Origin: Areca catechu
Taxonomy: Eukaryota; Streptophyta; Magnoliopsida; Arecales; Arecaceae
Reading direction: 5' to 3'
DNA length: 64,000 nt
NCBI GenBank assembly: GCA_021397845.1
Contig: CM038039.1
Span: 5,945,731-6,009,730, forward strand
Below the pieces are notes generated by a model. The model saw nothing but the letters and a program-made list of their open reading frames with translations. It was not told the DNA's origin and ran no database searches. Made by a program: the position numbers and the translations under genes. This document shows, in pieces, positions 56,129-64,000 of the stretch (position 1 is the stretch's first letter; the number at the start of each line of letters is the position of its first letter).

Positions 56129-58220
56129 AAGTTCAAGATCAAGAGGACTTAGATGGTGAAAGTGGGATAGAATTAGAATTTTGATTGATTATTTTGAAAT
56201 AATTATCAATACTGAATGTTTATTTAATTTTCTCTGATGGAGATATGTTATGGTCCTTAAGGTTTTGCTGATTTTAAATATCGAAGGCTTGCATAAAGTG
56301 TTTGGCTTAGTTTTCCAAACTTAAATTTTGGAAGAATATCATCAAGGTTAGATAATTGATATATCGATGTATATTTTGAGTAATATAAATGAGTTGCATT
56401 TGATTTATTTTTGAAAATCTAATCTTGATATAATTGTAGAATGTGAAATAAGTTTGGAATTACTGAAAGTTATTATGTAGCAAATTATGGATGTGACCGG
56501 AAGAGTTTAGTTTTTTTTTTTAAAAAAAAATAAAATGAAGTAAAGATAATTAGAGGGATAAAACATTATCATAAATAGATCCTTTTACTTGATATTTTGA
56601 GTGGACCTCTAAGGAAAAGTAAATTAGTCCCTGTATTTTCAATACTCTAATTATAGGATGATGATAAGCAAATTAAAATATACTTGTGTTTGCAATAATA
56701 AAAATAAAGGAAAAATATTTTTCCTATTGATAAAATTGATTTTATGGTGAGATCATAAGAGCCTACGTTGATGAAACTAAGTTACTAGAATTTTGTAAAA
56801 TTATTTGAAGTCAAATATTTAATTTATGAGTTGATCTGGGATCTTCTATCTTGGTTAGTGACTGTTACTAGAATTTCATAAAATGATATTGAAAAACTTT
56901 TATGAGTTTAACGAAGAAGAAGAAGAAAACATTCTAAAGAGTTAAATCTACTCGTGATCAAGTTTGAGAGTATAAAGCTAATTTATTTTCAAAAGAAAGA
57001 TTGGTCATGAATTTCTAATTAATTAAGGAAATCCAAAGTTGATCCAGTTTAAATCGAGTTTAGAATTTTTTTCATATGATGGTACAAATATGGTAATTAT
57101 CTTAAGGGCTAATCATAATTGGAAAAGACAAAATCTTTGCTTAGATTTTACAAAACTTTGAGCTAGGATCATAAAAAATTTTAAAGAATATCGATCAAAG
57201 TTGTATAGTGAAAGTGTGGTGGATTAAGCTATTTACAGCTGGTTAAAGACATTATGATTGATTGAAATATATTATGATAAAAGAATGGAAGCTCTTATCA
57301 AAAAAAAAAAAAAAAAGGTGATTACTGAATTTTGTTGATTATTAAAAAAATTGTTACATGACTGTTATCCTCTAATAAATTTTTCAATGGTACGCAATGA
57401 TAAAGAAAATGTTGGACATCTCATGTCTAGGGTTACTTGTTTATTGATTCAACTTAATCTATTTTATTAGGCAAATCATGTATTATCGATTCACTCTCTT
57501 TGATCTTGACTCCAACATCGATATCTATTTTCTAGGAATGCTTTTATGATTCAATGTTGATAATTTATGATAGACTTTTGATTTCTAAAACCTGTCACAA
57601 TATATTCATTTTTATAATTTTAACCATCAAGTAATTTGTATCAAGGGTCATTAATTTTTATGGGATTAAAACTTTATTATAGTGTTTGTGTCGAGTTAAT
57701 GTCAAGCACTTCCTAATACAATTAATTCTAATATATCTTGGCATCCATCCAATTAATCTTAATTTGACCTTGAATGAATGTAAAACTAAATCAAGGTGAT
57801 GATTTTAATCTCAGACTCTTAGTTACTTAATTAGTACTAATCTTATCTAGTCATATCTTAATCTTAAGTATGATAGAATACTTTTAATAATTAATTTAAA
57901 TCTGGTTTTTTGATTTTGATTGAGGAAAAATAATACTTAGAATTGTATATTATCTGATGGGCAAAATTTTTAGATTGACATAGGATGCCAAATTATGAAA
58001 TAATCTCGGGAAGATGCTGTGCTTTGATATTAAAAAATATGTATGGGTATTATAATTAATTTAAGTGATTGGATAGTTTGCTAGCTTTGGAGTGATGAGA
58101 TTATGTATTCTATTTGATAAATTATTGAATTTAGACAGAATGGTACATATAAGTTTTGGATCAAGCATCTTTAAAATTTGGAAGATTTAAATTTCTCAAT
58201 TTCGAGGATGAAATTTATTT
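56129..58220 (+). other. Interior of the gypsy element, no recognisable genes
   Basis: AT-rich and full of stops in all frames. No protease, reverse transcriptase, integrase or chromodomain motif was found. A poly(A) of 18 lies at 57300-57317. Confidence 0.6.
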
Positions 58221-58230
58221 GAGGGGAGAA
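58221..58230 (+). other. Polypurine tract
   Basis: GAGGGGAGAA immediately before the 3' LTR. Confidence 0.85.
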
Positions 58231-60372
58231 TATGAGAATCGGGCCAAATGGACCCTTTCTGGGCCAAAGTTGGCAATCCTAGTTGACTTCAATCCAAAAT
58301 CCAAAAAATTGGATTGAAACAAGAGAAATCTCGATCCCCTATTCCAAATGCCTAAATCCATGGGATAAAGCCATGGAGCCGTGGTCGTTTTGGTCACCGG
58401 GGGCAGGTGCGAGGATCGCAGGGCTAGGGCATAACGTTCGGTGGCCACTAGAAACCGCTGCAATGGCAAATGGCCGAACTTATCTGCATTGAGTTGAGTT
58501 AATCTCCTTTCAAGACTTCCCCTGAAATCCTTCACAATCTTCGATCCACCCCTATCGAGCCTTTCCCACTTTCCTGCTCCTGCCCCACCTCTGGCAGCCT
58601 CGATTCGCTGCATTGAAGCCTCCCACCACCAAAATCCTTTTCCTTTTCTTCCTAATCTTCTTTAAGCCAAAAATTTTGAAGCCTTTCGGTCTCTTTTGCT
58701 GCCACAAACTAGTGCCGCTGGTCGTGTCCCCATCATCGCCACCCCTCACCGGTAAGTCCTCTCCCCTCTGGGTTTTCTTTTGATTTTCTTGGATATTGAT
58801 TTTGTGATGGCAAGCTCCTTTCCTCTCCCTTAGTTTCCTTGTTGGTGGCTGGACTGCCACCATCAGTCGTAGCATCTCCACCTCCCTCCTCATCCTAGCA
58901 ATACTCGTTGGACCACCACCTTGACCCCCTCTTCCTCCTTTTTCGGTTTCGTAGAACCATAGGAAGGCCTTGCTTAGGCCGAGCCAAAGAAGAGAAAGGA
59001 AAGCTGAAAAAGAAGAAAAAAAAGAAAAGAAAAAAAGGAAGAGAGAGAGGAGAGTGAGAAAGAGAGAGAGCAAGAGAAAGAGAAGAGAGAGAAAAGCAAG
59101 AGCAAAATGAATAAATAAATATTTGGAAAGGAAGATCTAAATTTTTTGAAACCAATTCTTTGATTGGACGTTAATCATATGGTATTTAGATTGATTTCTT
59201 GCTAATTAACTTGATCCCATCAATCGGATCCAAATGGATATCTAGATTGAGCCTAGATGTAGACCGGATCGAAAGTCTCTTTTCTTATTTTCTTTTCTTG
59301 GATTAAAAATTAATTGTATAAATAACTTATTTTGTCAGAGCTTTCATTGTCTTTATTAATAAAGGAGTGCCGGATCTAGGATTTGAGTTGCATATTTTTT
59401 TAGAATCAATTTTCTGTAAGTTATCTCTATCCCTAATATATTTTACTATGCATGATCTGATTATTGTTATGTTATTTTATTTAAATAAGTACATTATATG
59501 CTATACATGGACATGTTTTGGCAAAATATTAAATTAAACATGTATAAATATTTGAAAATATATTGTATTTCGTTGCATCGAAAAATATATTATTTATTGA
59601 TTATATGCTCTCTGGTCCGATTATGATCACATGAGTTAGGATCTAGTCTCTTTCCGGATCTCTAATGGGGCGTTCACTGGTATATGATCGATAGACGATA
59701 TATTATAATCAGGAGTTAGTTTCCTTCTGGACTTAGCTATACAGGGCGATCACTGGCACATGCTAAGCATGCATATTATCTCATATGATATCAGAACTAG
59801 TATCCTTCTGGACCTCCAGTAAAATGATCACTGGTACATGATCGACGGGCAATATATGTAATCAGGATTTAGTCTCTTTTAGGACTAGCCATGGATCAAT
59901 CGTGGTCATAGTCAGGAGGACTAAAAAGTGAAGTGAGAGTGGATGGCCATCCTTGATTATTTTTAAAAATATATTGTAGTCAAATATGCATGATTAAAAA
60001 ATTTATATTGATTGATCTAACATTGACTTATATTTTATGATTAATTATTTAATTTTATATTTAATAAACTAGAAGGTTTAATAATTTACTGGACTTATGT
60101 AGCTCATTATATATTTTTTTATTTTTTTCAGATGTTACAAAATAGTTGGAACTTGAAATCATACTATGAAGAGCTTAGAAATTAGATTAATTTTTGATGG
60201 ATTAGATTTATTCATTATGTTTAATGAACAAAAAAAAATGGATTAATTATTATTTTATTATTGTTGATATTTTAAATGGCCTGAAGATTAAAAGATAGGC
60301 CTTGCATATTTGATGAGATTAAATTTTAAGAATATATGGCTGTCTATTGCATGCTTGGGTTGAGGCGTGACA
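58231..60372 (+). repeat. 3' LTR of the gypsy element, 2142 bp
   Basis: Begins TATGAGAATCGG (the TG start has decayed to TA) and ends GGCGTGACA. It has the 58470-58735 segment absent from the other LTR and only one copy of the 207-bp unit. Frames here (58613-58215, 59073-58552) are non-coding translations of LTR sequence. Confidence 0.9.
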
Positions 60373-60377
60373 GTTAC

Positions 60378-61633
60378 ATCCTGCCCTCTGGCCAATGATA
60401 TCATTATGAGAAAAGAAGATGCCTCCACTTGGTAGAGAAATCCTTCCAGGTAAAAGTATATAGGAGGAAACAAGGGTTGGTGCTCTAAAACCCAAGTAAA
60501 AACACTTGCAATTCTCTGGCAACCAAAAGGTTCTGTAGTTTGAGTTTCAAGTCCAAAGGGAAACAGATCAGCTAAGAAAGATTACTGCTCTTACATCCAG
60601 GTAATGTGCACGAACCAGGTGTAGTTTATTTTTTGGAAAGTTTATCTTCATTATAATCTCCTCTGGATTAAACAAACAATTCAGCAGACTATCTTTATTC
60701 ACATTTCTTTTGGTTGAAATACACACACATATTCATCACAGTTATCAACATTTGAATCTCCTCTGAAAACAATGCCCGGACCAACAAGACCCGAACAAGA
60801 TTATCCTTGCTACCATCTTCTTTATTAAAAGCATATATGGACTATACAAAACATTCTTCTTAGAAAGCACTGCACAGTTTCCTTCTTTTGCTAACTTCAG
60901 TTCATCATCATAATCTAATCTAATAGGAAAAATAACAAGCACAGAGCATTCCCTGACATGTTTGGTTGCTCTGTTATTTGCAATGCACCAGGTCCTTGAC
61001 TGAGTATATGAACTCTATCAACAAAGAATATGGAATCCATTCCACCTGTCTAAGGATTTTTTGCATACAATTGTAAGATAAAGAGTTTTCTCAGGAACCT
61101 GTTAATTACAATGGTGTTAGCTATGTAGTAACATGACAAAATTATAAGTTACAGGCTGCCCTTTTTTCTTGGTAGCATTTCAGAAAATTACAACTTCAAT
61201 ATCCTTAACATTTTTCATTTCAATCCACCATGTGATCTTTGCTTGTCAACAAAGCCAATAAAGAGTTTGCAATTCTATCAGATCTAATGAAACAGAAAAC
61301 TTTCTGATAATAATTTATAAAGGCCATATGATCATAGTGAAAATGTATTTGTAACTTTCCTGTGACAGTTGCAAGTATAAAAAACTTCACTTTTGCAAAT
61401 TTAGATGCTGTTAAAAAAGTACTTAGACACACAAGCATTCTTTGCATGAACAAAGAAAAAGTATTGAAACTTTACATTCTTATAATTCAACCGAACAGTG
61501 AAAATTCAATATATAATAGCCTAGGCAATTCATTGGACAAGTATTTGACCAAATCCATCAAATTCAAAATGATCAAGAAGCAACATTGAATTGGACTGAT
61601 TCAACTTATGCATAATCTGATGTTGAACAAGTA
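60378..61633. other. Non-coding interval downstream of the OHP2-like gene
   Basis: No gene recognised. Frames on both strands have no motifs. It includes the probable 3' untranslated region of the neighbouring minus-strand gene. Confidence 0.5.
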
Positions 61634-62912
61634 TTATTCCAAGTCCACAATCCCAAAATTGGAGAGAAGGATCTTTAGCTGTTGAACAAAATCCGAGCCT
61701 GTCGCATACTCTGTTAGCAACCCAACTGCAAACCCAAACATTGCCCACCTGTGCAATCATCAAACAGATATTCAAATATGCAAATATGCCCTTGTTAGAA
61801 TTCAGAGAACAATATAGAGGCAGTCCAACAACCAATTATGAACACTGCATGATAATATTTAGCATATTCTTCTTTTCCATAATAATTGTGGAGTGACCGG
61901 GATTGCATCGAATAACAAAAATAAATGAGCAAGAAAAGCCAAGTTCAAATAAAAGACACTGAAGTGATATAGAAATCCGATTGAAAGATCATTCTCTAAT
62001 TTATATTTTGTAGGACTCACCATCCCATCAACAAATTCTTGAATTCTGAGGAGACAAAAACTCAACAGTAGATTACATAGGTCCAAATAGATGTTTGAAA
62101 ATCAAAAATTTACCCATCTAATCATCAGTGAACTGCTGCAAGCTCAGATTAAGTATAGATAGGTAAATAATCAAATACGTATTTACGTAAAAAAAAAAGG
62201 AAAGTAAAGCAAAACTAGTTCCGTTTCTTCTTCTTTCCTTTTTGTACATATATTTATTTAAAATTAATCAAATTGTGCAGGGAAAGTACCTTATTTCTTC
62301 CGCATTCCATAAAAAAAAAAAAATAATCTCAGTTTCTTTAAATAAAAAGAAAAAAAAAGAAGGGATGGTCCAACAACCCATACCCTGCCATCAGATCCCA
62401 GTGTTCTGACAGAATACAAAGCACACCCAAAAACAAACACTAAAGTTACAAAAAGTAGTCCTTCTACGTAATTTATTTGATTCCAAATCAATCACCCAAT
62501 TACCTGCCATTTATGATCTCGTTTTTGCCCATGAAGCCAAAGAAGGGTCCCTGATCCGCCTCCTCGAATTCTTCTGCTTAAAATACTCCTGCAGGTCCTT
62601 GGCCACCTTCCTCTGGTACTCCAAAGTCACCACCTGCTCCGTCGGCACTGCCGCTTTCGCAGGCTTGGGAGGAGACTGAGATGGGGTGGCTGGTTTCATG
62701 GGAGGAGTAGGAGAGAGCGATGGAGGAGGAGAAAGAGGGGGAGAGGGAGAAGGAGGAGGAGAAGTGGACAGAGAAGGAACTGCAGGTCTCCTCAGAGGGC
62801 CCTCAGCTTTGGAGCTCCTAATAATGGTGGATGACTTTAAAGAGAACCTACATGGATGAGAAGGAGGAGGGATTTTGATCTTAATGGAAGGGATGGAAGG
62901 AGCTACAAACAT
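61634..62912 (-). CDS. OHP2: One-helix protein 2-like (chloroplast, chlorophyll-binding), one frameshift
   Basis: Exon 1 is 62912-62504 and exon 2 is 61748-61634; the 755-bp intron has GTAAT and CACAG borders and splits the Arg codon of the chlorophyll-binding motif. The start MFVAPSIPSIKIKIPPP is a chloroplast transit peptide, followed by RSSKAEGPLRRPAVPS, a long Pro/Ser linker, and VVTLEYQRKVAKDLQEYFKQ. The rest of exon 1 encodes DQGPFFGFMGKNEIINGR and exon 2 WAMFGFAVGLLTEYATGSDF to NFGIVDLE. The NEIINGRWAMFGFA helix binds pigment. A single missing base near 62567 (AAGAATTCGAGG) shifts the frame between the two parts; an intact form would be about 174 residues, as in Arabidopsis OHP2, which helps assemble photosystem II and I reaction centres with OHP1. 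The frameshift may be an error in the consensus. Confidence 0.88.
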
Positions 62913-63264
62913 GTCTTCTTCCTCTGGTTCTTCTCCGTTTCCTGTTCTGGCTTTTCTTTGGGAAGAAAAGCGGTGGAAAACGAACGGTGGGAAGGAAAAA
63001 AAAGGAAAGATACAAAAGAAAAGGGTTTAAATCCAGTTGGTGTGGATAAGATGCGGCCAAGTTTTCCAAGGAGAGCTCCGAGAATTGGGTTAAGGTGTCA
63101 GGTTCGGGTCTGCTAACTGCTCTGCTATTTAGTTCAACCCAACCATGCATTAAAAAGGACCCACACCCCCCCCCCGGCGGTCCGGGCCAGACTAACTTGG
63201 TCCTATTAAGTTGGGAAATGGATGTTGATAGGAATATTAATATGTATATTTTTGATGTTTGATC
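62913..63264. other. Upstream region of the OHP2-like gene
   Basis: Contains the I-box and a run of ten or more C near 63165. No other gene seen. Confidence 0.5.
63045..63051 (+). promoter_or_regulatory. I-box (GATAAGA) upstream of the OHP2-like gene
   Basis: GATAAGA about 135 bp upstream of the ATG, in reverse orientation to the gene. I-boxes occur in light-responsive plant promoters and would fit a thylakoid protein. The motif is short, so it could be chance. Confidence 0.35.
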
Positions 63265-63496
63265 AAGGAATAAGTGCAGAGAAAGTGGATAGAATAATCT
63301 GCGTTTGATACTGATATAGCACAATTGCTGACATGGAGTCCATGTTGGCTGCCGCGTTGACAGAAAAGGCCATCTAGATGAAGGAATAAGTGCAGAGAAC
63401 AAGTGGATAGAATAATCTGCGTTTAATACTAATGTAGCACAATCGTTGGCATGGAGCCCATGCTGGTGGCCGCGCTAACAGAAAAGGCCATCTATA
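63265..63496. repeat. Direct duplication of about 115 bp
   Basis: The segment from AAGGAATAAGTGCAGAGA to AGAAAAGGCCATCTAGATG at 63265-63379 recurs at 63379-63496 with about ten differences. Confidence 0.8.
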
Positions 63497-63574
63497 TGCG
63501 ACGACCAAATGAAGATCTGAAGGTGAGCCTTTGGTCAACGCTAGATCCCATCCGGGGTTGAGCTCCCGATTGAG

Positions 63575-64000
63575 ATCGTGCTCATGCATTCTGGGATCAA
63601 GCTCCCGAATTAGAGCTCCCCCTATCCTGCCGAGGGCGAGCCCCTAGCTGAGGTCAGCTCCCATCTGAGGTCAAGCTCTCGATCGAGGTCATGCTCATGC
63701 ATTCCGGGATCGAGCTCCCGAGATAGAGCTCTCCCTATCCTACCGATGGCGAGCACCGGCTGAGGTCATGCTCATGCATTTCGGGGTGAGCTCCTGAGAT
63801 AGAGCTTCTCTTATCTTATCGAGGGCGAGCCCTCGGCTGAGGTCAGCTTCCATTCGGGGTCGAGCTCCTAGTCGAGATCGTGCTCATGCATTCCAGGATC
63901 GAGCTCTCGAGTTAGAGTTCCCTTTATCCTGCCAAGGACGAGCCCTTGATCGAGGTCAGCTCCCATTCGGGATCGAGCTCCCTGCCAAGGTGTGCTCATA
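63575..64000. repeat. 112-bp GC-rich tandem array, cut by window edge
   Basis: CTCATGCATTC recurs at 63581, 63694, 63771 (unit shortened by 36 bp), 63883 and at the edge near 63995. The normal spacing is 112 bp. The style (GAGCTC, CGAGG, GGCGAGCCC) resembles the LTR repeats at 6690 and is probably part of another gypsy LTR. Confidence 0.8.

Larger units (their letters stand above)
54041..60372 (+). mobile_element. Ty3/gypsy LTR element with non-coding interior (Tekay/Del-like)
   Basis: LTRs of 2068 bp (54041-56108) and 2142 bp (58231-60372) flank only 2.1 kb. Outside the ends lie gttat (54036-54040) and gttac (60373-60377), a target duplication with one change. A degenerate primer site TGATATCAAAGCC is at 56116-56128, and the purine tract GAGGGGAGAA (58221-58230) directly precedes the second LTR. 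The motif TTTCGAGGATGAAATTT before the tract and LTRs starting TGTGAGAAC are typical of the Tekay/Del chromovirus group (from memory). No gag or polymerase domains were found in the interior, so it is a deleted or non-autonomous copy. Confidence 0.88.

Noticed and set aside
58215..59155. Frames of 132 and 173 residues on the minus strand
   Set aside because: They lie wholly in the 3' LTR of the gypsy element and are mirrored by LTR sequence at 54000-54650; no protein motif.
62856..63402. Frames overlapping the OHP2-like gene's 5' end on both strands
   Set aside because: They are shadows of the OHP2 exon and its promoter; no domains.

Overview
The window is nuclear DNA of a flowering plant. 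The evidence is two spliced plant genes with GT-AG introns, a DYW-class PPR gene, a chloroplast one-helix protein gene, and dense plant transposon families (Ty1/copia, Ty3/gypsy, CACTA, a tRNA-derived SINE, hAT-like MITEs). A monocot with a repeat-rich genome, possibly a palm, is my guess from general appearance only; nothing here proves it. There are no bacterial genes, CRISPR arrays or operons.

Layout. 1-4352: left-truncated Ty1/copia element on the minus strand. 4920-5230: tRNA-derived SINE with target duplications. 5871-15751: a 9.9-kb LTR element bounded by the direct repeat cacac. Its LTR, primer-site and purine-tract order reads on the minus strand, but its only recognisable gene (PF04195-like 'putative gypsy type transposon' protein, three exons, three premature stops) lies on the plus strand; in place of gag-pol it carries two large tandem arrays. 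15955-16419: orphan RNase H pseudogene. 18023-18385: degenerate 42-bp minisatellite. 19236-24260: a two-LTR copia element with broken frames. 25540-31089: decayed CACTA element (plus strand) interrupted by a probable solo LTR (28796-29527) and cut at 31090 by the terminus of a second, better preserved CACTA element (minus strand), whose right end I could not find. 40614-40951: hAT-like MITE. 41247-41590: second copy of the SINE family.

The gene-bearing part is the right third. Two tandem minus-strand genes (41906-42794 and 45798-46100) encode 64- and 65-residue arabinogalactan-peptide-like proteins; both have two exons and a nearly identical second exon, and a fragment of copia element lies between them. 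A DYW-type PPR gene (48412-51634, plus strand), probably an organellar RNA editing factor, is interrupted by one 1-bp frameshift. A Ty3/gypsy element with two long LTRs and a 2.1-kb non-coding interior occupies 54041-60372. A minus-strand one-helix protein gene (OHP2-like, 61634-62912) has two exons and again a single 1-bp frameshift. The right edge (63265-64000) holds a 115-bp duplication and a 112-bp GC-rich tandem array that runs out of the window.

Most open reading frames here are repeat or transposon shadows. The four host genes are not visibly linked in function: two cell-surface peptides, one organellar RNA editing factor and one thylakoid chlorophyll-binding protein.
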